NCBI GenBank assembly: GCA_028023455.1
Contig: JAQFVV010006274.1
Location: 4,528,001 to 4,592,000 of the forward strand
Direction: 5' to 3'
Length of the DNA stretch: 64,000 bases
Origin: Epiperipatus broadwayi
Taxonomy: Eukaryota; Onychophora; Udeonychophora; Euonychophora; Peripatidae
Below, one piece after another: positions 1-11,700 of the stretch; the stretch's first letter is position 1, and each line of letters starts with the position of its first letter. The position numbers and the translations under genes are program-made. The notes under the pieces are model-generated. The model searched no databases. It was given only the letters and a program-made list of their open reading frames with translations, and was not told the DNA's origin.

Positions 1-1324
1 TGGCATCAATTCATCTGATATATCGATGTATTCAATGTAATAAAATATGGCAGCACAAAAAGTTAAGAGAAGAAATTGCCTCTCGTCAGATAGGAATATT
101 ACATCTATCTGCGAAGAAGAGCAATAAAACAAAAAACTCCATAGAAAGGAACTGCGGTATTCGACTTATAATTCCTTCCATAGGCAAACGGAAGTGTGCG
201 GCGTATGAAGCGATTCTGCCCGTAGCGAATCAATATTACATCTACTAATCACACCAATATATCCAATCCATCAACCCAATTCAACCACGACACAAATAAC
301 CTAAGATTATCCTCCCCTAATATAACTTTACAAATCTATACAGCCATATTCACGCCCGACTTAAGTTTAACATTTAAATAATTTAATTTATCGCATAGCA
401 AAAATCATAATAAAACTTAAAGAACAAAAAAATAAATAAATGGAAATGATTTTACATAAATAAATAAAAAATACATCAAATAACATTATTAATAAAGAAT
501 TTAGTTTGGTCAGATAGGATTCTATTTGTATTAGTTACTAAAAGGTTTAGAATTTAGAGTTCTATGTTGTCAAATGAAAATAAAGTTCTTACGATTTTAA
601 AAGGTCCATAATTTGTAGTCGTTTGTAAATCTGAACGAGAATTCCCACGCCGTACTGAAGATATTTGTTTTGTTAGCCGTTGTTTTTATCCATCCGGAGG
701 TTTTTGCTTTAACTGGTCCTCAATGAAGAAAACGATGTTTCACTCCCTTTTCTTTAACAGCTGAAGGAATTGAAAGTGCGTCTTTCAATCCCTTCACCTC
801 CAACTCTGTACTAATACATATAGTCACATTGTAATAATAATTAATTAATAATTTTCAAACTTGTCCTTTTATATTAATTTGAAGGATCCAATGGACATTA
901 CGTCATGATGATGATATGGTCCTTTCACTGAGGTCTGATTCCATTGTTTTTCATTCATTGGCTATTTGTTTCTATTGTTTTCCTATCTGACCAATGTTTT
1001 TACATTTAAATGCCCAAGGCTAGTTTACATTTAACTAATTAAAACAATCATTTCCATTTCTGATTAATTAATGTGTTTTCAAACTTAAAGATATATTTTT
1101 ATCTTTAAATCTCTACTGAAAATTTAGTTTTAAAACACTTTTTCTTTAATAAAGTTTTTGTTTAATAATTTTTTTTTTTCTGTGCAATTTATATATACGA
1201 GTTTAAGATGATATTTAATTTCAATTTTTAATTCTTAAAGAAAATTTTTAAACGCAAACTTTTTATTTTAATTTCATGTTTAATAATAAAAACACAATGT
1301 AACGTCGTCTGTGCTCATTACAAT
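1..1324 (-). mobile_element. Partial LTR of the Lys-TA family, reverse strand
   Basis: Read on the reverse strand, this stretch follows the LTRs at 41311-43338 and 58515-61195 block by block. The first 60 bases are the complement of the LTR segment near 42850, and 290-370 is the complement of the segment near 42460-42530. Its start lies at about 1324, where the reverse strand reads TGTAAT, then 15 bases, then CGTTACAT, as other copies begin. The copy is more diverged than the pair at 41-46 kb and is cut by the window edge, so its primer site is not visible. No coding capacity was recognised. Confidence 0.75.
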
Positions 1325-1511
1325 ATATATATAATACATATTTTGCGGGTTCATCCATGTTAAAAACTTTTAATATTAATATACTGACGTTTCGACTTGG
1401 TCACACAAGCCATCCACAGAGTTATAAAAGGTAGAAAGATGGTTGTAGAGGTGCTACAATCACTGATTTGAATAAAATGTTAAAATTCCACCAATAGCAA
1501 AAATGTTAAAT

Positions 1512-2044
1512 TTAGAAATGTTTTTTAAAAAAATCTTTCCAAATAGGAGGAAGTTTGCATGTATCATCTCACTTATTGATACAATCTGGCCTTTTAAGTA
1601 TCTCAATGGCTTCTCTAATTTTGCATTGGTAGAGATTATCACATCTGGATATGATCCTGGTACTAGAAAAATCAATTTTATGACCTGAATCTATAGTATG
1701 GAGTTTGAGTGCTGATGATGATGAGTGTTGTTTAACTGCATTAGCATGCTCATCTCTCCTAACACTGATGCAACGATTACTCATACATATTTAAGAAGCT
1801 TTACAATTTTTACATGAGATTTGATAGACACCATGAGATTCAAGAGGGATTGAATCCTTAGGCTTGGTTATTATATTGCTGATCTTTTGATGAGCAGAAA
1901 ATGCTGTATCTGTATTATAGCATTTTAATATACGTCCGATACTGTCTGTAGTTCCTTTTACATATGGAACACAAATTCTAATAGCTGATTTATCATCTTT
2001 TTGTTTCCTATTTTGTCTATTTTGGGCTTGAAATAAGGCTTTTT
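1512..2044 (-). pseudogene. Penelope-like GIY-YIG endonuclease fragment, left copy
   Basis: The reverse-strand reading gives the connector after the reverse transcriptase (RICVPYVKGTTDSIRRILK) and then the GIY-YIG endonuclease start GVYQISCKNCKAS. This is the C-terminal part of a Penelope-like polymerase. The YIG codons are destroyed: the expected TAC-ATA-GGT reads TAA-ATA-TGT. A second stop follows CINK near 1570. This copy keeps a CxxC cysteine pair (CKNC) that the right copy has lost. Everything N-terminal, including the RT core, is missing. The product cannot be functional. Confidence 0.85.
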
Positions 2045-2528
2045 TTATAAATTTGTTATTAGGATTTGTGTTCCATATGTAAAAGGAACTACAGACAGTA
2101 TCAGACGTATATTAAAATGCTATAATATAGATACAGCATTTTCTGCTCATCAAAAGATCAGCAATATAATAACCAAGCCTAAGGATTCAATCCCTCTTGA
2201 ATCTCATGGTGTCTATCAAATCTCATGTAAAAATTATAAAGCTTCTTACATAGGTATGAGTAATCGTCACATCAGTGTTAGGAAAGATGAGCATGCTAAT
2301 GCAGTTAAACAACACTCATCATCATCAGCACTCTCACTCCATACTATAGATTCAGGTCATAAAATTGATTTTTCTAGTACCAGGATCATATCCAGATGTG
2401 ATAATCTCTACCAATGCAAAATTAGAGAAGCCATTGAGATACTTAAAAGGCCAGATTGTATCAATAAGCGAGATGATACATGCAAACTTCCTCCTATTTG
2501 GAAAGATTTTTTTAAAAAACATTCCTAA
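2043..2528 (+). pseudogene. Penelope-like GIY-YIG endonuclease fragment, right copy
   Basis: An open frame of about 160 codons runs to a stop at 2526-2528 and has no RT core. In order it holds the connector RICVPYVKGTTDSIRRILK, the pair GVYQISC and SYIG that defines the GIY-YIG nuclease fold, an arginine in VRKDEHANA, a histidine-rich centre (SLHTIDSGHKIDF), and the C-terminal REAIEI stretch. In Penelope-like elements this domain nicks target DNA to prime reverse transcription. An ATG at 2256 exists, but homology begins well upstream, so it is not the true start. The second Cys of CxxC is Tyr here. It is a 5'-truncated dead fragment, although the nuclease motifs are intact. Confidence 0.87.
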
Positions 2529-2624
2529 ATTTAACATTTTTGCTATTGGTGGAATTTTAACATTTTATTCAAATCAGTGATTGTAGCACCTCTACAACCA
2601 TCTTTCTACCTTTTATAACTCTGT

Positions 2625-2656
2625 GGATGGCTTGTGTGACCAAGTCGAAACGTCAG
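2625..2656 (+). other. Hammerhead-like hairpin in the Penelope 3' region
   Basis: The bases at 2629-2634 (GGCTTG) can pair with 2641-2646 (CAAGTC, one G-U pair) around a six-base loop, followed directly by GAAAC. This resembles stem II plus the GAAA half of a hammerhead ribozyme, a motif known from Penelope-like element repeats. The other half of the core (CTGATGA) is not intact: the hairpin is preceded by GTGGAT. The same motif lies in mirror image at about 1385-1415. It is probably a degenerate or divergent ribozyme. Confidence 0.4.
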
Positions 2657-2708
2657 TATATTAATATTAAAAGTTTTTAACATGGATGAACCCGCAAAAT
2701 ATGTATTT

Positions 2709-5700
2709 TACATATTTAAACCGTGCAAATCTTCATTTTAATATATATATATTCTAACCCAATTATATATACGCCTCTGTTTATTCTGTAATTATTTATT
2801 AGTTTATTTTATTTTATTTGCACTTGTTGTTAAGGCAACCCAAAATAAAAGCAACATATCCATTAATTTGCCAATATGATCTAAAATACTTTTCATATAA
2901 TACAATTGTACATTCAATCCTCTTAAGCCATGCCACGATTGTAATAACAACAATAATTGATCACTTATTAATTTAAAGAATAATTATAATAATATTAATC
3001 TCAGGGTTCTTTGTTTCATGTAAGGAAATGCTCGGCAGTATTGTGTTGTTGCATATGACTGGCATTCTGGTCGGCTATAGGAAACATTTATTTTACTTAA
3101 ATTCAATGTGTCTTCATCTCTCATATCAACTGCTATATTATTTAAAGAGATGATAATTCTATTCAATAATGACGTATAATTTTGAATAACACAGCCCTTT
3201 TTTTTTTTTTCAGAATCTCAGTCAGAATAATAAAAAGACAAGGGTGCTTTTTGTGTCCTTCCATCATCCATGACAACACAATCATATAACTAAGATTTAT
3301 TACTTAGACAATTTAACTAAATGAGAATGGAATAATGTGCAACCAAAGTTAATGGTTTGGGAATAAATTTAGTCTTAAGTTTTCAACTCCATAAATAATT
3401 ATCATTAAACTAAAATATAATGACATATTCCGATCTGCTTAAATTTATTTCTCTGGTCTATTAAGTTTTTAAGAATTTGGAATGATTTCGGACTCAAGAA
3501 AAGGTTTTGCAAATATTGTGCAAACACCTATATTTAGCATATAAAAACAAAAAAATGAATCTACAACAAATTTTAACAAGACTATAATTTATTATTATCA
3601 CAAAAAAATATATGAACATTTATTCAATAATCCCATAGTAATACAAAAATATAAAATATAACTGACATTAATCTGTATACTCTTTTGGTTATGGACTAGA
3701 GGTTACTACTTCTCCTGTATGCAATCATATGGATTGATTAACTAAAAGTACATTTCATTACCAATACATTGTTTATTACATTTTGGTAACCTTGTAGAAG
3801 CTTTTATTCAAAATTATTGACTAACTATTTTTTTTTTTTTTTAAAATGATTAATCCAATCATATGCAATACGCAAAATATTAAATTTATTTCTAATACAT
3901 TTACTTTATTTATGGTCTTTAATGGGATAACCTATTCTAATTATAGGCCAGTTATCAGAAGTTACTTACACTTACTATCTTACATTTAACTTAATGCTAA
4001 CTTAAGTTATGATACAAATTTTATTCATACGTATAATTTTAAATATGAGTATTATTTAATTACTAACCAGAATTAAATATTGCATTTGAATATTCCTTCA
4101 GTAAATAAGCGTTTTAATTTACGCAATTTTAATTACTTTCTCCATTGATTTACTTGTCAAATACTAGCAATATTTAGCAGCACAATATAGATATTGATCT
4201 TAGTTTCTAACGCACTATTTATACTAAAGTGGATCTTGAGGAACTAACACCTCCAATATAACCTTTATCTTGCCCGAACTTTCAAAATTAAGCACAATAA
4301 TCAACACCTTCCATGGTGGAGCTATCTTTATTTTCACATGAGGAATATGGAATAACCACGAAGGTCTGTAAAGTAATCTACTACATTAAAATATTTTGGT
4401 GGTTTCTTGCCTCTTCCTTGGGCATACAACGAACACACACCAAATACAATCCTCTCCTGGGATTTAAACGAATGAAGCATATTAAATGCTAGATAAATTC
4501 TTGATCGTCCTATCTATGAGAATCGATCACCTGGGCTATAAACATACCCGAACATTATATTTAAAATCTTCCTCTCATGGAAAACAAAGCTTTTGGGGAG
4601 ATCATTTTTCATCCCACAAAATAAATACAGTATAATTATTACCTATGCGAATATTAAGCATATACCAATGCTATATCTGGGCAGGATAAGTAAATACACT
4701 GATTATAACAAACTTATGTTACCGTGTATACTTTGATCAACATCTGAAATCAATGGACATCATAGAATAAAAGTATAATAATTTTGATTTTAATAAAGGA
4801 ACATTCAAAAATAGTTGGTAGCATACTATCTTAAACTAAATAAAGTTGATGTGTTATTTAAGAATAATTAGGAATAAATTCCTCAATTAATACAGTATAA
4901 ATTCGTTTCAAAACTTTAACAAGAAATATTTTGTTATAGCATTTTTTTTTTTTTTTTTTAGTTACTTCTGATAATTTTCAATATTTATTTTACCCCTTAA
5001 ATATCTAAATATTTTTCTTATACGTATCTAACATACAAAAATTTCTACCTACAATTGTATGTAATAATTAAAACATATTTTATAGATTTTTTTTCTTTCG
5101 TGTTAAATATCAACTTAACCTATAATAATTATATTAAAACATACCTCTGTCATTACATGGCTATTAAATATCACTTGACCATACAGACTTTAACCTATGT
5201 GATATAACAAAAAAAATACATATCATTTATAACTTAGTTTTAAACAATCATTAATTAACAAGTGCATATTCTCTCATTAGAAAATGTTTTTCTGTGGAGC
5301 AATTGAAGAGCTTTATCCAGTCGTATTTCACGAAGCAAGTTTAAAAACAATAAACGCATGGTATTATTTCCTTTAAATAAAAGTTTTCTCTTATTTTGTG
5401 CGTTTAATAAATTAGGTAAAGAAAAATATAGCAGAATTGAAGATTAATTCTTACTTGAATTAAACTGCTACAATTTTGGGATCCATAGAAAATAAAATAT
5501 ACATATTATAACATAACAAACAGTTGACGAAAGATGATAAACATACACAATTCTTTTCTTTTATTATTATTGACGATACGTACAATTCATATTAGCTAGC
5601 TTACTTATGGACGAAAATGCGCAATTTTTCCGAGAGATTATTCTGATAATAACTGCAGCTGATTTACATGTATGGAAAGTTTTAATAGATCCAACTGATG

Positions 5701-6972
5701 TGTAATATAATATATCATTTATTTTTATCATTAAGTCACTAAGATATTTGGTTTTGTTCATACTTTAGGAATTATAAATTTTTTTAACGGTAACTTCTCT
5801 GTAAGAATGCCCCTATATAACTTTTCCTATATTTACTCTGAGAAAGTTTATATATATATATTTTTAAAATTATACAGGTGCATAATTTAATCTTATTTAT
5901 CATTATTATTATTTCCAGACAATTCTTGGTGAATAAAACATATTTTAATGTATGTAACTACATTACTTGTAAAGGCAGACAATATTGAGAAAGAGCGCGA
6001 AAATGTTTCTAGTTGATTTTCCTTGGTTTCGAATATTTCTTTCAATTATTATTTTTTTCTCTTTCTATACCAAGAAAATATCAATAAATGACATAAAGTT
6101 AATAAATAATTAATTTTTTCTTGGAAATCACTTCTTTTCCTTAATTTAGATATAATATAATTTTTCGTGACTCTTTTAGTTACATCTGTCATTTTTGAAC
6201 TTTAGCGTGAGACAATAAATTTTTAAGTATAAAAGGTTTTTAAATAGGTAGATGGCACAGAAAATCAGGACATCTTATCAAAAAATTTTAGCCACACATT
6301 ATATTATTAAAATTTTACTTTGATTACATTTATTTCTGCAAAATAAAATGAAAAAATTGAGTTACCAAATTTCAGCACTGTTCCTTCCTTGAAAACTAAA
6401 AGCAGACTATATATATATATATTTTTTACTTTAGCGACCTCTTCCAGAAAAATAATCATTTGATTATAACATAAACAAAAGAAAGGAAAAACATATTACA
6501 ATCATATACTTTTAATATTATTTACCTGGATTACAAAGTAATTTGACAATATAAAAAAATAATAAATACATTAAATTAACAATCAGTGATGTATAATTCT
6601 TTAAACATTATATATTTTTTTTCTTTCTTTTTTACAAAAAGAAATTACCAGAAGTTATTGTGCTTTATGATAAGACACTCATCCACTCTCCCCTCTACCC
6701 ATCCAAAATCAATTACTGTTTAGCTTTTATACCATATTAATTTGCTCTAATTATTAATATCTCAATTAAATTATTCATGTTCTCTCTTTAAAAATGACAT
6801 TGAGTTATTAAATCTATTAGTTATTCACCCAAAACATGCCAAAGTGAGTGAATAGCATACTTTATTAATCAATTATTACTATTGTTATTTTATCTTTTTA
6901 TTTCTTTAAAGAATAGCATTGTTTTCCTGCAGAAATAATGCCAAGTAAACCAAGTGTCAATAACACTAGGTT

Positions 6973-6975
<3 letters not shown>
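2709..6975. other. AT-rich stretch without recognised genes
   Basis: I see no convincing coding sequence, RNA gene or element ends. Homopolymer T runs (near 3199, 3830, 4945) and small (TA)n tracts (5852, 6412) are scattered through it. A slightly less AT-rich patch at about 4240-4600 has the look of an old LTR remnant, but I could not match it to any family in the window. Confidence 0.5.

Positions 6976-7050
<75 letters not shown>
6976..7050. repeat. (TA)n microsatellite
   Basis: This is an uninterrupted run of about 37 AT dinucleotides, one of the two longest in the window. It lies about 110 bp upstream of a complete small LTR element. Confidence 0.97.
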
Positions 7051-7051
<1 letters not shown>

Positions 7052-7161
7052 CATGCTTCCACAAGTGTGTTAATAATGACTAATAGTTAATTTTAAAGTA
7101 AACTTTAATTATACGTTCCCTTAAACTTTTAGCTATTTACATATATATATAATAATTACAT

Positions 7162-8153
7162 TGTTGTACTTTGTAAAAATTGAATGCAATTTTGTGCACT
7201 CCAGAAAAACTAATATTTATTTAAGATGTTGTTTTTAGATCGCACACTGATAACTGAGGGATTTAACGCATTAACGTAATGGTGGATGATAATTCCAAGA
7301 GATATTTGCTGATTGCAAATATTTCTAGATAAAAGACATTACCTTATTGGACAGTGTGATTAATTGCTGCAGTTATCAGAAAGCTATAAAAGACTGTTAA
7401 CAACTACGTAAGGAGAGTATTGGAGTAACAACTATGCAGAGGAGTATTTGAGTAACAACTACGTGAGTAATATTTGAGTGCATCTCCAGTAGACTTTCCT
7501 GTTCAATTCCAGTAGGAGATATCTAGTGTCAGTGCTTGTGGTTAAGGTCCAGCACTCAGTAGAAGTGTAGTTCATGGGTATATCTAGAAAGGGTCCACAG
7601 AGATTGGGGAGACCGTAGCCTGAGGAAACCATCTGGATAGCAGCTGAATAAAGAGTTGAGTTTCCAGTGGTTTTCAAGTGGAGTTACTGGTAGACTGTTG
7701 CAGAGATGGAAGCTGTAAGGAGCTTAAGGTCAGTCGCAGTGCTTAACTACAAAGCATTCATATGCATCTAAACTGGACTGGGGCTAAGGTATGCGTAAAC
7801 CTAGCCCATTGTGAACTGTTGTTGTAGCAGCCAGTGCTTAACTACAAAGCATTCATATGCATCTAAACTGGACTGGGGCTAAGGTATGCGTAAACCTAGC
7901 CCATTGTGAACTGTTTTTGTAGCAGCCAGTGCTTAACTACAAAGCATTCATATGCATCTAAACCAGACTGGGGCTAAGGTATGCGTAAACCTAGCCCATT
8001 GTGAACTGTTTTTGTAGCAGCCAGCCTGAATGAACATCGAGGGAATTGAACATTAGCAAACTATGGAGATAGAGTTGTTGCAGACTATTTGCTATTCTGA
8101 TTACTTAAAAACATTGTGTCTTAATGTATATAGATATACATATGGACATAACA
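7162..8153 (+). repeat. 5' LTR of the small LTR element
   Basis: This is a direct repeat of 8633-9443. A TATA box (TATAAAAG, 7385-7392) and a polyadenylation signal (AATAAA, 7647-7652) are in the order expected for U3-R-U5, and both are conserved in the 3' LTR. It is about 180 bp longer than its partner because a 95-bp unit is present three times here and once there. Confidence 0.9.
7737..8021 (+). repeat. 95-bp tandem triplication inside the 5' LTR
   Basis: Three consecutive 95-bp units start at 7737, 7832 and 7927, each beginning CAGTGCTTAACTAC and ending TTGTAGCAGC. They are almost identical. The 3' LTR has one diverged copy (about 9217-9311). Because the two LTRs of one insertion start out the same, the expansion or loss arose afterwards or during template switching. 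Confidence 0.93.
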
Positions 8154-8154
8154 T

Positions 8155-8172
8155 TGGTGCAGTCGCATTTGG
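8155..8172 (+). other. Primer-binding site, tRNA-Ser-like
   Basis: The sequence TGGTGCAGTCG begins two bases after the 5' LTR. It differs by one base from the complement of the serine tRNA 3' end (TGGCGCAGTCG) used by the 297/17.6 gypsy elements of Drosophila. The match fades after position 11. Confidence 0.65.
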
Positions 8173-8458
8173 AACCTGCGAATAGTGAATAAGTTTTGCA
8201 TTACAACAATTTTAGCTATAGACAGAGAAATCTGGTGAAAATGGAAATACCAATTAGTAAAATGTTAATAATGGAAGTGAATAGCTAAAGTTTTCACTGC
8301 AAGTTTACGTGATATAACAAGGGTGAAAGTTTGGATATAAAATGCTTGTGCAGTCACCATCGGAAGCTGAGTCCCACCATGTGAGCACAGTCACCATGGA
8401 ACATGTAACTGGTAAAGAAGTTCATCAGCCGTTTTAAATCGTACATTTCTGAGTGAAA

Positions 8459-8632
8459 TAACAGGAAATATGTTTCCTCCAAGTAGAAATAGAAAAAGTA
8501 AATATCAAGGAATTGCAGCAAGAGTTTTTCTGGAGTGGGGGAAGGTAACAGGAAATATGTTTCCTCCAAGTAGGAATAGAAAAAGTAAACATCAAAGAAT
8601 TGCAACAAGAGTTTTTCTGGAGTGAGGGAAGG
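8459..8632 (+). repeat. 87-bp tandem duplication with polypurine tract
   Basis: Two 87-bp units (8459-8545 and 8546-8632) start TAACAGGAAATATG and end in a purine-rich run (GGAGTGGGGGAAGG, then GGAGTGAGGGAAGG). The second run abuts the 3' LTR and is the likely polypurine tract for plus-strand priming. The element therefore carries two tandem polypurine-like tracts. Confidence 0.88.
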
Positions 8633-9443
8633 TATTGTAATTTGTAAAAAAAAATTAAATGCAAGTTTGTGCACTCCAGAAAAACTAATATTTATTCGAG
8701 AGGTTGTTTTTAGATTGCACACTGATAACTAGGGAATTTAATTAACACATTAACATAATGGTGGACGATAATTCCAAGAGATATTTGTTGATTGCAAATA
8801 TTTTTAGATAAAAGATGTCACCTTATTGGACAGTGTGATTAATTGCTGCAGTTATCAGAAAGCTATAAAAAGACTGTTAACAACTACGTAAGGAGAGTAT
8901 TGGAGTAACAACTTTGCAGAGGAGTATTTGAGTAACAACTAGATGAGCAGTATTTGAGTGCATCTCCAGTAGACATTCCTGTTCAATTCCAGTAGGAGAT
9001 AGCTAGCGTCAGTGCTTGTGGTTAAGGTCCAGCACTCAGTGGAAATGTAGTTCATGGGTATAGCTGAAAAGGGCCCACAGAGATTGGGGAGACCGTAGCC
9101 TGAGGAAACCATCTGGATAGCAGCTGAATAAAGAGTTGAGTTTCCAGTGGTTTTCAAGTGGAGTTACTGGTAGACTGTTGCAGAGATGGAAGCTGTAAGG
9201 AGCTTAAGGTCAGTCGCAATGCTTTACTATGAGGCATTCATATCCAGCTAAACTGGACTGGGGCTAAGGCATGCGCAAACCTAGCCCATTGTGAACCGTT
9301 TTTGTAGCAGCCAGCCTGAATGAACACCGAGGGAATTGAACATTAGTGACCTGTAGAGATAGAGTTGTTGCAGACTATTTGCTATTCTGATTACTTAAAA
9401 ACATTGTGTCTTAATGTATATAGACATACATATGGACATAACA
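8633..9443 (+). repeat. 3' LTR of the small LTR element
   Basis: It repeats the 5' LTR, with a TATA box at 8864-8870 and AATAAA at 9127-9132. Its first dinucleotide is TA where the 5' copy has TG, and it has one copy of the 95-bp unit. The 5-bp target duplication follows directly. Confidence 0.9.
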
Positions 9444-9448
9444 TACAT

Positions 9449-10357
9449 CAATGGGCCCAAAGGCATAATAAATAATAATAAAGATCAATATGATGTTTAA
9501 GGAATTCTAACTGACTCTTGTCATGTTTGGAGGCCAGATCTCAGCATTTGAAGTTACTGTGGAAAAGGAAACATTCTGCCCAAATATATATCCATATACA
9601 CAGATGGATCGCCAAGAATCAACTGAACTTTTTCTCAATTACTTAGTACTCAGACAATTCATTGTTTTCGAATCCCAGCAATGATTGGCCGGTCCTCTGC
9701 ACATCCACTCAGGTGATTATTTCTTTATGCTACATACAGGCAATTAAATATTATCTTTGCCTTTAATTAATTAGTTATTTTTGTAGATTGTCATTTATCT
9801 AAAAAGAATCTAGTCCCATTCATTTTAATTGTTTCATTTCCTTAACGATATTTCTACTGCACTAATTATACCATTGTTTAGTTTTAGAATCTTTTTTATA
9901 TAATTTAAACTATAACTTTTAATTTTCTATTTTAAAAGAATGTCTCTAATATTTTATTTATAACTTTTTTCTCTCTAAAAGTTTCTACATGTATATATCT
10001 TTATGTAAAACAATATACACATTCACATACCCTATATATTACATATATTGATACAGGTATATAATAAGCCTATATATCAGTTATAACATACATATTGTAA
10101 CTATATATTTTGCCCTATAGGCTAAATATATTCTATAATGTGTTAAAAAATGTTTTAAATTATAATAAAATTTAATTTCTCTATTATTATTAAACTATAA
10201 AATTTTGAGCTAAATGTTTTAATATTATTTATTAAATATTTTACTTGGCCTATTTGAAATACTTAGATTGATTAATATTTGCTTAAATTAGTAATTTGAA
10301 TCTAAAGAAGAGTTAATTTAAAGCTTGCCATGTTTTAAGTAGATGTAATAGATAAAG
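9449..10357. other. Unannotated AT-rich spacer
   Basis: This lies between the small LTR element and RTE copy 1. Only AT-rich sequence and a few TA/ACAT runs (about 9990-10100) were seen. One GAATCC-containing patch near 9671 looked like a tRNA B box but has no partner A box. Confidence 0.5.
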
Positions 10358-10740
10358 TGGCTGTAGAAAGAAGTTTGCTATTAACCGAAAAGAGACCCTT
10401 TGATTCCTCTTGGAGGCCTTAAAGGAACCAAGCAGGGCAAATTCCTAATGTCCACTCCATATGTTCTTGTCATTGCAGCTGTTATTACTATGTGATTATT
10501 CATATAGTATACGAACATGGATGGGCTGCTCACCAACACGCATTAGCCAACGTAGTGAGTTTATTGGCTTTTTACCTCCAAATTTAAGAATATTTTTTCC
10601 AATATATACAATCATGACAGACGAAAATAAATCATGGCCCTTATTCCCAGTAGGCTGTAAAGTCACCAACCAAAGCAGCGGTTGGTGGCCGAAGGCAGAG
10701 GGTGCTAAGAATCCCGATTGTGGACTCAGGCTGCCATTTG

Positions 10741-11700
10741 AAGACAACTTTTTATTTAGTTACTTACAACTTCAGATCACTTTCAAGTGAAGGAAGATTG
10801 CAAGAGTTAGAAGAAAAACTGTCTTATATTAAATGGGACATTATTGGATTTTATGAAGTTAGAAGAAAAGGTGAAAAAACAATTGATTTAAAAAGTGGAC
10901 ATATACTCTACTATAAAGGACAAATATTGGAAGTACAAGTGGAGTAGGATTCATTATAAATAAAAAATGGAAGAATAACATTGTGGAGATTGATGGTGTA
11001 TCAGACAGAGTGGCAAGATTAGTTTTACAACTTAATAGCAGATACCAAATGCAGATAAGTCAGGTTTATGCCCCAGCAAGTTCTCATAGTGATAAAGTTA
11101 TAGAAGATTTTTATATGGATGTACAAAAGGCTTTTGATCAGAGTAAACAACATTTTAAAATTGTTATGGGAGACTTTAATGCTAGAATTGGTAAACAAAT
11201 GAAAGATGAAAATGCTGTGGGTAATTTTGGTTATGGTAATAGAAATGAGAGAGGACATAGACTTGTGGAGTTTGCAGAAAAAGAAAAACTTTATATTATG
11301 AATTCTTTTTTTGAGAAAAATGTTAAAAGGAAATGGAAATGGAAGCATCCAAATGAAGGTACAGCAGAATTGGATTATATTTTGACTAACAGAAAATACA
11401 TATTTCAAGATTGTAATGTTCTTAATAAATTTAACACAGGAAGTGATCATCGATTAGTAAGATGTAAGATACATGTTAATGCAAAATTAGAGAGACAAAA
11501 ATTATTAAGAAAAACAATATTTGCAGTTGACATTTCTAATCTTCAGAAACATTCTAATGAATTTAAATTAGAACTTACAAATCGGTTTCAAGTATTAGTA
11601 GATTTTGAACATGATTCAGATTTGAATGACATTAATAGGAAAATAAGCGATAGACTTTTAAAAACTGCAAAAAAGATAGCTGGTAAAAAAAGCAACAATT
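10741..11700 (+). pseudogene. RTE endonuclease domain, copy 1
   Basis: This is the apurinic-like endonuclease that nicks target DNA for reverse transcription. Motifs in order: TYNFRSLSSEGR near the start; YEVRR with the catalytic Glu; QVYAPAS; MGDFNARIG with the Asp/Asn pair; GSDHRLVR with the catalytic Asp-His. A one-base loss near 10920 shifts the frame between YYKG and GVGFIINKKW; copy 2 has the intact reading there. The domain ends at a frameshift-induced stop near 11700 (GKKSNN). Upstream, a forward frame from 10461 covers the leader, and its start is shared with copy 3, but it diverges and is not a recognised ORF1. Confidence 0.88.

Larger units (their letters stand above)
1333..2708. 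mobile_element. Head-to-head pair of Penelope-like element fragments
   Basis: Two copies of the same 3' part of a Penelope-like element lie in inverted orientation. The left copy runs on the reverse strand (about 2044 down to 1333) and the right copy on the forward strand (about 2052 to 2708). The arms are nearly identical by eye over roughly 650 bp and share the 3' untranslated part after the stop codon. The left copy keeps about 70 bp more of upstream coding sequence. Both arms end next to AT repeats. Penelope-like elements often occur as 5'-truncated, inverted or tandem partial copies, which fits. Confidence 0.82.
7162..9443 (+). mobile_element. Complete small non-autonomous LTR retrotransposon
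   Basis: The element has two LTRs (7162-8153 and 8633-9443) around a 479-bp internal region, and is flanked by the 5-bp target duplication TACAT at 7157-7161 and 9444-9448. The LTRs start TGTTGTA (TATTGTA in the 3' copy) and end GACATAACA. The internal region begins with a primer-binding site and ends in a purine-rich tract, but encodes no recognisable gag or pol. Reverse-strand open frames are accidental. It must have been copied by proteins from another element. Its ends match those of the gypsy element at 18868-30678. Confidence 0.9.

Noticed and set aside
9650-9700. B-box-like TTCGAATCC, possible tRNA or SINE
   Set aside because: There is no A box at a suitable distance, no cloverleaf and no target duplication.
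10461-10790. Possible RTE ORF1 in the leader (start MFLSLQLLLLCDYS shared with copy 3)
   Set aside because: Beyond the shared start the two readings diverge and stop at different places, and no ORF1 motif is visible. It may merit a check with more copies.
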